Notes: generated by a model from the sequence alone, not told the origin. Shown: positions 53,506 through 62,937, counted from the stretch's first letter. The stretch is 64,000 nt of DNA from Iodobacter fluviatilis (GCF_004194535.1 NZ_CP025781.1:868001-932000), one strand, 5' to 3'. Made by a program: numbers and translations.

Positions 53506-54588
53506 TTACTCCGCCCCGCCCAATTGCGCCAGCAGCTCGGTTTGATGCTCGTTGACCAGGGCTTGCGTAAGGTCGTTCATGTCGCCATCCATGATGTAAT
53601 CGAGCTTGTACAGCGTGAGATTAATCCGGTGATCGGTCATACGGCCCTGCGGGAAGTTGTAGGTGCGGATGCGCTCGGATCGGTCCCCCGAGCCCACCAG
53701 TGATTTACGCTGTGCGGCCTCTACGGCGTGGCGTTCGCGGTCTTGTACGTCTTTAATGCGGGCGGCCAGCACAGATAAAGCGCGGGCTTTGTTTTTATGC
53801 TGGCTGCGATCATCCTGGCATTCCACCACAATACCGCTTGGAATATGCGTGACCCGCACGGCCGAATCGGTTTTGTTAATGTGCTGACCACCCGCACCGC
53901 TGGCGCGGAAGGTGTCGATGCGCAAATCGGCAGGGTTAATGTAGATTTCTTCTGCTTCATCGGCTTCGGCCATCACCGCGACTGTACATGCCGAGGTATG
54001 AATCCGGCCCTGTGTTTCGGTGGCCGGCACACGCTGCACACGATGCGCACCGGATTCAAATTTCAGCCATGAATAAGCACCAAAGCCCACGATGCGGGCG
54101 ATAATTTCGCGGTAGCCACCCAGATCAGATTCACTGGCGGACACCACTTCTACCTGCCAGCGATTACGCTCGGCAAAGCGGCTATACATGCGGAATAAAT
54201 CCCCTGCAAACAGTGCCGCTTCATCCCCGCCCGTACCCGCACGGATTTCCAAAAAGATATTGCGCTCGTCATTAGGATCTTTAGGCAGCAGCGCTTTTTG
54301 CAGCTCGACTTCCAAAGCTTCGATGCGCACCTTGCCTTCTTTGATTTCTTCTTCGGCCATATCCTTCATATCAGGATCGCTCAGCATTTCGGCAGCGTCG
54401 GCCATATCGGCTTCAATCTGGGTAAAGCGGTGATAAAGCGCCACCACTGGCTCTAATTCGGCACGCTCTTTGGTGAGCTTGCGATAGCTATTCATATCGC
54501 GAGTGGCTTCCTCGGTCGCCAGTAAGGCATCAACTTCTTCAAGACGGTCAGCAAGCTGCGCCAATTTGGCAGCAATAGAAGGTTTCAT
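53506..54588 (-). CDS. prfA: Peptide chain release factor 1
   Basis: This 360-residue protein ends translation at UAA and UAG. The GGQ loop is [28 protein letters not shown], and the stop-recognition PxT region reads [18 protein letters not shown]. The N-terminal helical domain ([24 protein letters not shown]) is typical of RF1. It follows hemA on the same strand, the common hemA-prfA order, but a MITE and repeats lie between them (54589-55083). The usual prmC is not the next gene. Confidence 0.95.
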   Translation of the reverse strand: MKPSIAAKLAQLADRLEEVDALLATEEATRDMNSYRKLTKERAELEPVVALYHRFTQIEADMADAAEMLSDPDMKDMAEEEIKEGKVRIEALEVELQKALLPKDPNDERNIFLEIRAGTGGDEAALFAGDLFRMYSRFAERNRWQVEVVSASESDLGGYREIIARIVGFGAYSWLKFESGAHRVQRVPATETQGRIHTSACTVAVMAEADEAEEIYINPADLRIDTFRASGAGGQHINKTDSAVRVTHIPSGIVVECQDDRSQHKNKARALSVLAARIKDVQDRERHAVEAAQRKSLVGSGDRSERIRTYNFPQGRMTDHRINLTLYKLDYIMDGDMNDLTQALVNEHQTELLAQLGGAE

Positions 54589-54629
54589 TTTAGTTCCACG
54601 AAATTATTTAGTAATCTTAAAAGCAGATC

Positions 54630-55056
54630 TGTAGACACAGAGCTGAAGTAAGGGCACAGAGCACACAGAGAAAAACACTTAGGATCTGATTCAGATTAAT
54701 TTCCCGCTACGAAACGTCGTCATTCCCGCGCGCCTTTGGCGGGAATCCAGCTTCGCGGCTAGATCCCCGACTAAAACACTCGGGGATGACGCGTTGGTTT
54801 GACAAGTCACTACGGGATTTATTTCGAGCTAGCAGCCTGTCGGACTTAGACGGTCGAAGCGAAAAATCGCATGGTCGAAACCAGATTTTGCCGGATTTGC
54901 AGCGCCAATAACGAGTTATTGGTCAAAAATCTGGTGAAATATAGGCCGATCAGGTGATTTTGCAGCTGACTGATGCTAAGTCCGACAGGCTGTCTAGACA
55001 GATTCTTAATGCTTTTCTCTGTGTGCTCTGTGTTCTTAATGTTCTCTGTGTCTACA
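54630..55056. repeat. CACAGAG inverted repeats enclosing a nested repeat array
   Basis: The left arm (54630-54675) contains GTAGACACAGAG and GCACAGAGCACACAGAG. The right arm (55013-55056) is the inverted equivalent, ending CTCTGTGTCTACA. Between them lie a hairpin ATTCCCGC...GCGGGAAT (54722-54747), a second hairpin ATCCCCGA...TCGGGGAT (54763-54787) and MITE copy B4. The gap holds no gene. Confidence 0.7.
54829..54997. mobile_element. MITE family B, copy B4
   Basis: Ends CTAGCAGCCTGTCGGACTTA and TAAGTCCGACAGGCTGTCTAG (one extra base). Inner palindrome CCAATAACGAGTTATTGG. Non-coding, in the hemA-prfA gap. Confidence 0.88.
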
Positions 55057-55083
55057 GTTTTTTTAAAGCGAATGAAAGCGCAG

Positions 55084-56331
55084 CTACTCGTGCAGGCGGT
55101 ATAGGCGGCGTACAGTGGCGAGGGTGTTTTCTTGATCTTCGGGGAGCACATTATTTAAGGCTGCCAGTGGGGCGTGCATAAATTTATTCGCCATTTGCCG
55201 CGAAAATTCTTCCAATACCGCTGCGGCATTGTCGCCTGCGGCTAATTTTTTATGCGCTTTTTCTAATTCATGCCGTGCAATTCTATCGGCGTAATCTTTT
55301 AAATCACGAATGGTAGGCACTAGGGCGCGGCTAGCTACCCAGCGATGAAAATCACCTACCCGCTCGAAAATAATCGCTTCGGCAGATTCTACTTCGCCCG
55401 CCCGAGACTCTTGGCCTTGGCGGACTACCTCTGCCAAATCATCCACCGTATACAGATAAACATCGGATAAATCGCCGACTTCGGCCTCTACATCGCGAGG
55501 CACGGCTAAATCCACCATAAACATTGGGCGGCGCTTACGCTCTTTGAGTGCTCGCTCTACCATACCCTTACCCACAATTGGCAAGGGTGCGGCGGTAGAG
55601 GTCACCACAATATCAAATTCGGCTAATCGAAAGGGTAAATCAGAAAGCAAAATGGCCTCGCCACCAAACTGCTTGGCCAGTGCTTGGCCGCGCTCAATGG
55701 TACGATTGGCCACGGCAATATGCTTAGGATTACGAGCATGAAAGTGCGTAGCGCAGAGCTCGATCATTTCGCCTGCGCCGATAAACAGCACCTTACAGGA
55801 TGCCACGGAGGGGAATAATCGCTCCGCCAAGCGCACCGATGCGGCGGCCATAGAAACCGATGCCGCGCCAATACGGGTTTGCGAGCGCACTTCTTTCGCC
55901 ACAGAAAACGCACGTTGAAACACACCATTGAGTAACACGCCCATCGTGCCCGCATCACGCGCAAAGCGCTCGGCGTCTTTAAGCTGGCCTAAAATCTGCG
56001 TTTCACCCAATACCATAGAATCTAAACCACTGGCCACCCGAAACGCGTGCGTTGCCGCCTCGCCACCATTGAGCAAATACAAATGCGGCTCAATATCTTG
56101 AACACTATGCCCACGCGTTTGTGCCAGCCATGCCAAAACTTGCTGTGGATCACGCGTATTACAGTAAAGCTCGGTGCGATTACAGGTCGACACAATGGCC
56201 GCTTCTGTCACGCCATGTTCCGCGCTGAGCATGGCAAGCGCGGTCGGCAATTCTGCTGGAGTAAACGCAAGCCTCTCCCTGACTGCTACAGGCGCAGTAT
56301 GGTAATTCACTCCGAGAACAAGCAGGTTCAT
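55084..56331 (-). CDS. hemA: Glutamyl-tRNA reductase
   Basis: This 415-residue protein catalyses the first committed step of haem synthesis. The N-terminal MNLLVLGVNYHTAPVAVRERLAF and the catalytic Cys in STCNRTELYCNT are present, as are GLDSMVLGETQILGQLK and the NADPH-binding VLFIGAGEMIELCATHF. The dimerisation helix follows. It makes glutamate-1-semialdehyde from charged tRNA-Glu. Start and length match the family. A MITE and repeats separate it from prfA, yet both may still be expressed from the same promoter. Confidence 0.95.
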   Translation of the reverse strand: MNLLVLGVNYHTAPVAVRERLAFTPAELPTALAMLSAEHGVTEAAIVSTCNRTELYCNTRDPQQVLAWLAQTRGHSVQDIEPHLYLLNGGEAATHAFRVASGLDSMVLGETQILGQLKDAERFARDAGTMGVLLNGVFQRAFSVAKEVRSQTRIGAASVSMAAASVRLAERLFPSVASCKVLFIGAGEMIELCATHFHARNPKHIAVANRTIERGQALAKQFGGEAILLSDLPFRLAEFDIVVTSTAAPLPIVGKGMVERALKERKRRPMFMVDLAVPRDVEAEVGDLSDVYLYTVDDLAEVVRQGQESRAGEVESAEAIIFERVGDFHRWVASRALVPTIRDLKDYADRIARHELEKAHKKLAAGDNAAAVLEEFSRQMANKFMHAPLAALNNVLPEDQENTLATVRRLYRLHE

Positions 56332-56574
56332 AGGGATTTATCAGCAGCGAGCGAAAGAAAACCGCCCATTTTACCCTGAAACGGTAAGCAACTCACGGTG
56401 AAGTGGCGAATGCCATTCTGCATAATTCGGCTTGACCTTTTAGCTAAAGTTTTAATTGCCGATTTACCGCTATAAAAGCAAAAACAATATTGGCAACAAA
56501 AGTGAGCAAGTAGCACGCAAACATAAGCGATACAGCCAGCATGAGTTCATTGATTAAACGGCAAGCTTGCAGCC

Positions 56575-58134
56575 TTATTCGGCCTGATATTCAAATAAAT
56601 CGTAGCCCATTTGCTGCTCTATTAGCTTACCTGCTCGCATCAGGATTTCGCCATTTACAGTTAAAACAGATAACTCACGCTTGGCAGCAATATAACTCCC
56701 CTTAGGCGTAAGCATCATGGCCGATTGTTTTAAAGCGGGGACTTCAGGGAGCAGCAAGCCCGGCTGATATTTCACCCCAGCTAAGCCTATCGTTGGCTTA
56801 AACATCACGGCAGAAGCACGCACGGTCATAATTTGCAAGCCAATTTCGAGCTCATGACTATTCATTTGCTGCAACCATCGCACCGATGCAATCATCCAGT
56901 TTTCGCTACCCTGCGCGCGCATCGCCACGATTTCTCCGGCCCGTACCCGCTCAACGGGAATATGCTCTGCGGAAACAGCGTAGCCACCAGGGCTTTCATT
57001 CAACACTTTCCAGTGCGTAATCGGTAGCTCTTCATTGGCGCTACTCGGCTCTGCGTCTTCCAGTAAGTTTTCTTCTGGCTCGAGCAGTGCATGACCTGCG
57101 TTCACGCACAGCACAGCAGCACGAATACCGATACAAATATCCACCGGCGTATCAGAGTCAATTCTTTGGAAAGTTCGTTTGGCAGAAATAGTCCACTGTC
57201 TACAGACCCGACGCAGGATTTCCATCCACATCAAAACTTTGCTGCGATCGCTAGCCAAAGGCACTTTAACATCTAAAGCCACCAAGGATTTATGCAATTG
57301 CCGCACTAATTCTGAAGTATCCAGTAAGACTCCCCCGCCTAAATACCCTTCCATAGTGCGAGCGCCGATATATTGCGGAGCCTTATCTTCATCCAAGCTA
57401 ACTAGGAAAAAACCAGCCGAGCTGCCCAATTGGGATACCGGTTGAAAATGCGCATAACCCGCATAACTTTCAACAATATCAATGACTTTATCGAGCTCAA
57501 GCCCAGAAAAGCGCTGCGGCTCAGATAAAGCCAGCAACAAAATATATTTATACGTACGTGCCACGCTTGGGGCGTTTTTGTCGGTGGAGGCTTGCTCAAT
57601 CAGCTGCGACTCAACGGCATAGCGAAAAAGCTTATGCATCTCTAGCCAAATACCCTCAGGCATAGGCATATACACCCGATAGCTAAGCTGAGAGAGACGA
57701 TAATATTGCGCTAATATTTTTTGAATCAGCACAGGGGCCAGCTTGGTATTGCCAAAGGCAAAACGTTTATCCAAGCGATCGGTCAGGGCAACTTTATATC
57801 CATCTGCCAATTCCAAACACAGGCGACGCGCCAATAAGGCCGCCGTTTGCCCTTGATCTTTTAATGGCAAACCTGGCACGCGATAGGCCCGCTCCAAACC
57901 ACCTGACAGCAGCTCCAAGGCAGTAGCGTATTCATCCAATAATTTAATTCTATCGTCAGGGGCAATTTTTACCCGATTACACGCCGTCAGTGCATCACAC
58001 ATCTGCCGGCCTGCCCCAAGTGGATTGGCCATAGGCAAAGCGATCAACCACTCACGTAGCCGCTTGGGGTTCGTTTCCACACTACTTGCGAGATTAGGAT
58101 CGCAAACCGGCAATTTAAGCGACAGCAACATCAA
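56575..58134 (-). CDS. Uncharacterised protein with C-terminal PilZ-like domain
   Basis: This 519-residue cytoplasmic protein has no signal peptide or membrane segment. Residues 1-350 are helical and unrecognised. Residues 385-455 resemble PilZ: NESPGGYAVSAEHIPVERVRAGEIVAMRAQ...WMIASVRWLQQMNSHELEIGLQIM, the pattern of strands that binds cyclic di-GMP in PilZ proteins. The RxxxR and (D/N)xSxxG motifs are only partly kept (NESPGG), so binding is uncertain. It overlaps bioA by 20 bases, which suggests coupling. The gap to hemA (56332-56574) shows no feature. Confidence 0.65.
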   Translation of the reverse strand: MMLLSLKLPVCDPNLASSVETNPKRLREWLIALPMANPLGAGRQMCDALTACNRVKIAPDDRIKLLDEYATALELLSGGLERAYRVPGLPLKDQGQTAALLARRLCLELADGYKVALTDRLDKRFAFGNTKLAPVLIQKILAQYYRLSQLSYRVYMPMPEGIWLEMHKLFRYAVESQLIEQASTDKNAPSVARTYKYILLLALSEPQRFSGLELDKVIDIVESYAGYAHFQPVSQLGSSAGFFLVSLDEDKAPQYIGARTMEGYLGGGVLLDTSELVRQLHKSLVALDVKVPLASDRSKVLMWMEILRRVCRQWTISAKRTFQRIDSDTPVDICIGIRAAVLCVNAGHALLEPEENLLEDAEPSSANEELPITHWKVLNESPGGYAVSAEHIPVERVRAGEIVAMRAQGSENWMIASVRWLQQMNSHELEIGLQIMTVRASAVMFKPTIGLAGVKYQPGLLLPEVPALKQSAMMLTPKGSYIAAKRELSVLTVNGEILMRAGKLIEQQMGYDLFEYQAE

Positions 58135-59458
58135 TCAACTCCGACTTCTCTTGTTCTGCAGCATCAAGTGCTGCCAATGTACCCACTAATAACTGCGCCG
58201 CTTCTTCGTCAGTTACACAATAAGGTGGCATAAAATAAACCGTATTACCAATCGGCCTGAGTAATAACTCTTGTGCTAATGCTGCGGCAAAAAAACGTTG
58301 TGCAAAGCCAGGGGCGACATCGATCACATCAAAGGCCCAAATCATCCCTGTGCGCCGATAATGCCTTACCCTTGGATGCGCAGCCAGTGGGGAAAAAATG
58401 ACATCCCAACGCAGCGCTTTGCTGGTATTACGAGCAATAATGTCATCCGCTTCAAAGATATCCAACACCGCCAAAGCAGCGGCACAAGCCAAGGGATTGC
58501 CGGTATAAGAGTGAGAATGCAAAAATGCGCGGCTAATATCATCATGATAAAAAGCGGCATATATTTCATTTCTAGTCAGCACCACAGCCAAAGGCAAAAA
58601 GCCACCGGTAATCCCCTTAGAAAGGCAAAGAAAATCCGGCTTAATATTAGCCTGTTCACAAGCAAACATAGACCCTGTTCGGCCAAAACCCACGGCAATT
58701 TCATCGCAAATCAAGTGAATACCATAAAAATCACACAGAGCACGGGCTTTTTGTAAGTAAAGCGCGTCATACATCGCCATCCCTGCTGCACCTTGCACCA
58801 GCGGCTCCACAATCAGCGCTGCTATCTCTTGATGATGTGCGGTGAGTGTGGCTTCTAGCGACTGAGCTGCCCGTTCGGCCACGCTTGCTGCCGACTCACC
58901 TTCTGCTGCTTGACGTGCATCAGGGTTCATCACTACAAAGTTATCTCGCACTAAAGGTGCGTAAGCTTCCCGAAAAATAGGCACATCGGTCACGGACAAA
59001 GCCCCTGCCGTCTCTCCGTGGTAGCTATTTTCTAAATACACAAAGCGATTTTTTTGCGGCTGATTTTGGTTACGCCAGTAATGCGCCGACATTTTTAAGG
59101 CCACTTCAATCGCCGAAGCACCATCAGAGCCATAAAAAGCATGGCCTAAACCAGTCAGTTTGGCTAAGCGCTCGGATAATTCCACCACGGGCTGGTGAGT
59201 AAACCCCGCCAGCATCACATGCTCTAGACTATCCATTTGCTGACTAATCGCGGCTTTAATCCTAGGCTCACCATGGCCAAATAAATTTACCCACCAGCTA
59301 GAAACCGCATCTAAATAACGCTTGCCGTCCACATCATAGAGCCATGCCCCTTGGGCGCGGGCGATTGCAATCAGCGGAAATTTTTCATGCCGCTTCATTT
59401 GCGTACATGGATGCCATACCGCAGCTAAGCTTCGTGCCAGTAAGTTAGAGTGATTCAT
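58115..59458 (-). CDS. bioA: Adenosylmethionine-8-amino-7-oxononanoate aminotransferase
   Basis: This 447-residue PLP enzyme of biotin synthesis uses S-adenosylmethionine as amino donor. The N-terminal WHPCTQMKRHEKFPLIAI is specific for BioA. DGASAIEVALKMSAHYW, YHGETAGALSVTD and the PLP Lys in LSKGITGGFLPLAVVL are present, with HSHSYTGNPLACAAALA near the end. birA, elsewhere in this window, is the other biotin gene. No bioF, bioD or bioB is adjacent. The stop overlaps the PilZ-like gene. Confidence 0.95.
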   Translation of the reverse strand: MNHSNLLARSLAAVWHPCTQMKRHEKFPLIAIARAQGAWLYDVDGKRYLDAVSSWWVNLFGHGEPRIKAAISQQMDSLEHVMLAGFTHQPVVELSERLAKLTGLGHAFYGSDGASAIEVALKMSAHYWRNQNQPQKNRFVYLENSYHGETAGALSVTDVPIFREAYAPLVRDNFVVMNPDARQAAEGESAASVAERAAQSLEATLTAHHQEIAALIVEPLVQGAAGMAMYDALYLQKARALCDFYGIHLICDEIAVGFGRTGSMFACEQANIKPDFLCLSKGITGGFLPLAVVLTRNEIYAAFYHDDISRAFLHSHSYTGNPLACAAALAVLDIFEADDIIARNTSKALRWDVIFSPLAAHPRVRHYRRTGMIWAFDVIDVAPGFAQRFFAAALAQELLLRPIGNTVYFMPPYCVTDEEAAQLLVGTLAALDAAEQEKSELIDVAVA

Positions 59459-59545
59459 ATGAATTTATAAAGCTTCGAATAAGCCATTTTAGCTCAGACT
59501 GCCCAATACCCCAGCAAAATCCATGTTGGCCACAGTGATTAAAAT

Positions 59546-59576
59546 TAAAAAAGGCGAGCACCGTGGCTCGCCTTTA
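59546..59576 (-). terminator. Terminator of the pepA-holC-59856 unit
   Basis: On the minus strand AAAGGCGAGC and GCTCGCCTTT form a 10-base-pair stem followed by a T-run. It lies about 280 bases beyond the stop at 59856, separated from it by MITE A4. Confidence 0.85.
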
Positions 59577-59599
59577 TCAAACTACCCAATAAATCAGCA

Positions 59600-59858
59600 C
59601 GGTCTGTTGACGTTTCATTCACAATTGCGCTGAGCCAAAAAATGGCCAAACACAAGGGATGCGACGAAGGCAATAACAAGTTATTTCCGAGGAGCATAAT
59701 GCCGTGAATGGCAGTTTTCCGGCCCAGCCTCATTGCTGAGCGAGGAAAAAACCCTCGCACGCTAAGGGTTGGCTATATTTTTGGAGCTACACGGCTTGCC
59801 TTGTTAAGCCCCAAAATTGCAGCCAACGCAGCCGCGAATGAAACATCAACAGCCCCTA
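59600..59858. mobile_element. MITE family A, copy A4 (259 bp)
   Basis: Left end GGTCTGTTGACGTTTCATTC (the flanking TAG is lost). The right end GAATGAAACATCAACAGCCCCTA carries two changes. The interior combines A3-like sequence with about 100 extra bases. The last three bases (CTA) form the stop codon of the gene on the minus strand. Confidence 0.85.
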
Positions 59859-60596
59859 ATGCCCAGATTTACGTAACTCCTCTTTCACTAGTTTTTCTAC
59901 CCGTGGCAAGAGTTTGTTTTCTACTTCGGCGCTCATATCTGTGATTAAACGCTTCAGCGTCTCTTCATAAAAGCCATTCATCAAGCTGGCGAAATGCTGT
60001 CGGGTAAGTTGCTCTACCTCAGTCGCAATTTCAACGCCTAATTGTGCGGCAACGGTGGCGCTTAGCTCTGCAATCGCCCGCTCACTCAGAGGCGGATCCC
60101 GTGGCAAGGGAGCGGCTACTGCAGGCTCGGAGATATCCTGCACTGGCAAATCAAAAATCAGCTCATCGCTCCACGGCACTTCAGTGACCACAATCTGCAT
60201 TGATGTCTCAGTAGCTACTGGCGTAGGGATAAGGTATTCCTGCTCTGGAGCAGGCTTTATCTCTACAAAATCCACATGATTGCCCCAAGGGTTGACTTGG
60301 GATAGCGCATCCAAATCAAGCAAGGGCAAATCCATAAATTCTTTAAGCACTTCGGGGACATCTAGCGCAGGAATCTCTGGTTCTGACTCCAGTTCTAGAT
60401 TGAACGATGCGAGTGCTAGCTCCTCTACAGGAGCTACATCAGCTTCGGTTTCCTCTAAAGCCTCAGTCAGTACCGGAATATCGTCTGCCTCATCCAAGAG
60501 CACAGGAATAGCTTCAGAGTGGCCGGCTCCGCGATGGCGCGCCAGTAGCGCATCCATTTTATCGAAGAGCGGGGAAGGATCAGTAGCAGCGTTCAT
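59856..60596 (-). CDS. Uncharacterised acidic protein between holC and MITE A4 (C-terminus altered)
   Basis: This 246-residue protein is Glu/Asp-rich in the first 120 residues (PVLTEALEETEADVAPVEELAL and similar, probably disordered). A helical C-terminal part (SERAIAELSATVAAQLGVEIATEVEQLTRQHFASLMNGFYEETLKRLITDMSAEVE) resembles helical bundles. It overlaps holC by four bases (ATGA), so it is coupled. The stop is the TAG provided by the end of MITE A4, so a few native residues after KSGH may be missing. No function is known; a gene in this place is common in Neisseriales between holC and valS, which is not seen here. Confidence 0.65.
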   Translation of the reverse strand: MNAATDPSPLFDKMDALLARHRGAGHSEAIPVLLDEADDIPVLTEALEETEADVAPVEELALASFNLELESEPEIPALDVPEVLKEFMDLPLLDLDALSQVNPWGNHVDFVEIKPAPEQEYLIPTPVATETSMQIVVTEVPWSDELIFDLPVQDISEPAVAAPLPRDPPLSERAIAELSATVAAQLGVEIATEVEQLTRQHFASLMNGFYEETLKRLITDMSAEVENKLLPRVEKLVKEELRKSGH

Positions 60597-61021
60597 CCAG
60601 CCCTATCCATCATGTCAAAAGAAGTGGGCTTAAAGCCTTGTGCCACATAAGCTTTCCAACGCTCACGCGCAAGCGTTCGTGCCTCATCATCCAGCGAAAC
60701 CACTTCCATAACCCTCTGGTAGCGCTCAAAACCTGGCGCTAAGCCATTGGTCCAATTAAATAAGACATCGCGAACAGGTAATAGCTCAGGGCGGTAATCG
60801 AGCAAAATTGGCGTATCCGCAGCAATCGCATCATCAGCCAAGCAATGCGGTAAAAAGCCTGTTTGTGGCACTTCCCACAATAAACCATCCAAAGCCGAAG
60901 CCGCTGCTTGGCTACTGGTCAGGATATTTATGCTCAAATGCTTCGCTAAGGCTTTGCTCACCAACTGGCAAAGCGCGTGCTCGCGATTAGGGACATTAAA
61001 ATAAAATGAGATTTCGGTCAT
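60593..61021 (-). CDS. holC: DNA polymerase III chi subunit
   Basis: About 142 residues from MTEISFYFNVPNREHALCQLVSKALAKHLSINILTSSQ, the typical start of HolC. LDGLLWEVPQTGFLPHCL and LLDYRPELLPVRDVLFNWTNG follow, with the Trp and His pattern of the family. It joins the clamp loader to SSB. A longer frame (start 61177) adds 52 residues encoded by MITE A5, so 61021 is the natural start. No Shine-Dalgarno is visible before it, because the MITE end lies 5 bases away. Operon pepA-holC is usual in proteobacteria. Confidence 0.9.
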   Translation of the reverse strand: MTEISFYFNVPNREHALCQLVSKALAKHLSINILTSSQAAASALDGLLWEVPQTGFLPHCLADDAIAADTPILLDYRPELLPVRDVLFNWTNGLAPGFERYQRVMEVVSLDDEARTLARERWKAYVAQGFKPTSFDMMDRAG

Positions 61022-61026
61022 AGGCT

Positions 61027-61220
61027 TAGGGTCTGTTGACGTTTCATTTACAATTGCGCTGAGCTGGGAAACGGCCAGGCACAAGGCGTGTGACGAAGGC
61101 AATAACGGGTTATTGTCGAGGAGCATAACGCAGTGAATGGCCATTTCCCAGCTCAGCCCTTCAGGTTTAGCCCCCAAACTGGGCCAAACGCAGCCGTGAA
61201 TGAAACGTCAACAGACCCTA
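61027..61220. mobile_element. MITE family A, copy A5 (194 bp), directly upstream of holC
   Basis: Ends TAGGGTCTGTTGACGTTTC and GAAACGTCAACAGACCCTA are perfect inverted repeats. The inner palindrome is CAATAACGGGTTATTG. Same length as A3 and in inverted orientation. It contains an open frame in phase with holC, which is unlikely to be used. Confidence 0.9.
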
Positions 61221-61230
61221 GCTTATGAGG

Positions 61231-61450
61231 ATAGGGGCAAAGCATGCGGTGCCCTATGTGCATTGAATTCAGCCAATATCATACAGAGTGAATCGCGTGT
61301 GGGGAGTGAAACCCGCCAGATTTAAGCCTTAAAACGCAAATGGCGGGCTTTACCCGCCATAAAATAACGATATCACCTTAGTAAAAATAGTATTTACTGG
61401 TGATAATCGCTTTAGCTAATACACATAGAGGCACGGCAAGCCATGCCTCT
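61231..61450. repeat. REP-like palindromes and weak hairpin between MITE A5 and pepA
   Basis: AGGGGCAAAGCATGCGGTGCCCT at 61233-61255 and ACACATAGAGGCACGGC...GCCATGCCTCT at 61421-61450 resemble the units at 12612-12690. A hairpin TGGCGGG-CTTTA-CCCGCCA at 61341-61359 may end pepA transcripts. No gene is present. Confidence 0.6.
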
Positions 61451-61467
61451 TACATCTAAATTAACCG

Positions 61468-62937
61468 TTATTTTTTCTTAGCTGCGACACGCTGAGTTAA
61501 GAATTCTACCAACAGTGGCACAGGGCGGCCGGTTGCGCCTTTGGCTGCGCCAGATTTATGTGCAACGCCAGCGATATCCAAGTGAGCCCAAGTGTATTCT
61601 TTGGTAAAGCGGCTTAAGAAAGCAGCGGCGGTAATAGAGCCGGCTGGGCGGCCGCCAATATTTGCCATATCCGCAAAATTGGATTTAAGCTGCTCTTGGT
61701 AGTCATCCCACAATGGCATACGCCACGCTTTATCACCGGTTTCACGCGATGCTTTAAGTAAATCATCCGCCAGTTGATCGTCATTAGAGAACAAGCCACT
61801 TGCAACATGGCCCAAGCCAATAATGATTGCACCCGTTAAGGTTGCAATATCAATCACCAATTCTGGCTCGTAACGCGCCACATAGGTCAGCGCATCACAC
61901 AAAATCAAACGACCTTCAGCATCAGTGTTCAGAATCTCAATCGTTTGGCCGCTCATAGAGGTAACGATATCGCCTGGCTTGACGGCATTGCTAGATGGCA
62001 TGTTTTCACATGTTGGGATCACGCCCACCACATTAATGGCCAAGCCTTGCTCAGCAATAGCGCGAATCACGCCCATTACCGTGGCAGCACCGCACATATC
62101 GTATTTCATTTCGTCCATTTCTGGACCAGGTTTCAGCGAGATACCACCCGAATCAAAAGTAATGCCTTTACCCACCAATACGATAGGCTTTTCTGATTTT
62201 TTGCCCCCTTGGTACTCAAGGCAAATCAGCTTAGGCGGCTCGATGCTGCCCTGTGCCACCGACAAAAACGAGCCCATGCCCAACGCTTCCATTTCTGGCT
62301 TTTCTAGCACCGTGCATTTCATTTTGTAGCTGGCGGCCAATAAATGCGCAGCATTCGCTAAATAAGTAGGGGTGCAAACATTGCCTGGCAGATTACCCAA
62401 ATCACGGGTTAAGTTCATGCCGTGGCCTAACGCCACCCCAATTTGCAAGCCTTGCTCGGCTTTTTCTACTTCAGATTTTTTGCTTACGGCAATATTTACA
62501 GATACCAGAGCAGCGGGTGCATCTGGCTCCGATTTAAACTGCACAAAGCGATAACCCTCAAACACCAATGCCTGAGAAATAATAGCAGCGGCATCTTTTA
62601 AACCCACAGCTTTAGCAGCGGCAATGGCTAAAAAGATATCAGCAGAAGTTGATTTTCCAGCCAGCAAAACCTTAGCAGTGGCAAGCGCCGCCTTGCGTAG
62701 CGCCTCGGTATCTAGGTTTTTTTCGCTCCCCAATTGCACCAGCAAAACGCGACGGCCTGGCAATGGAATATATAATGTGGAGCCCACGGCCTCACCTAGT
62801 TCATTGCATGTTTCTGCCAACCAACCATCGTGATCCAAATCTGCAGCAAGTGCGGATAAGTGTGTACCAAATACAGGCAGCACCAGACAATCCGCTGCGG
62901 TTTTTTCGGGTACGGATAGATTTATGCTAAATTCCAT
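61468..62937 (-). CDS. pepA: Leucyl aminopeptidase (cytosol aminopeptidase)
   Basis: The protein has 489 residues. The di-zinc catalytic motif NTDAEGRLILCDALTYV is present, with LVGKGITFDSGGISLKPGPEMDEMKYDMCGAA before it. The N-terminal domain is the usual macro-domain-like module. It removes N-terminal residues and, in E. coli, also binds DNA as XerA. The gene is divergent from lptF and heads the pepA-holC unit. The start and length match the family; the C-terminus ends QRVAAKKK. Confidence 0.96.
   Translation of the reverse strand: MEFSINLSVPEKTAADCLVLPVFGTHLSALAADLDHDGWLAETCNELGEAVGSTLYIPLPGRRVLLVQLGSEKNLDTEALRKAALATAKVLLAGKSTSADIFLAIAAAKAVGLKDAAAIISQALVFEGYRFVQFKSEPDAPAALVSVNIAVSKKSEVEKAEQGLQIGVALGHGMNLTRDLGNLPGNVCTPTYLANAAHLLAASYKMKCTVLEKPEMEALGMGSFLSVAQGSIEPPKLICLEYQGGKKSEKPIVLVGKGITFDSGGISLKPGPEMDEMKYDMCGAATVMGVIRAIAEQGLAINVVGVIPTCENMPSSNAVKPGDIVTSMSGQTIEILNTDAEGRLILCDALTYVARYEPELVIDIATLTGAIIIGLGHVASGLFSNDDQLADDLLKASRETGDKAWRMPLWDDYQEQLKSNFADMANIGGRPAGSITAAAFLSRFTKEYTWAHLDIAGVAHKSGAAKGATGRPVPLLVEFLTQRVAAKKK

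Noticed and set aside
61021-61177. N-terminal 52-residue extension of holC from an upstream ATG
   Set aside because: The extension is encoded by MITE A5 and does not resemble HolC; the MTEISFYF start matches the family.
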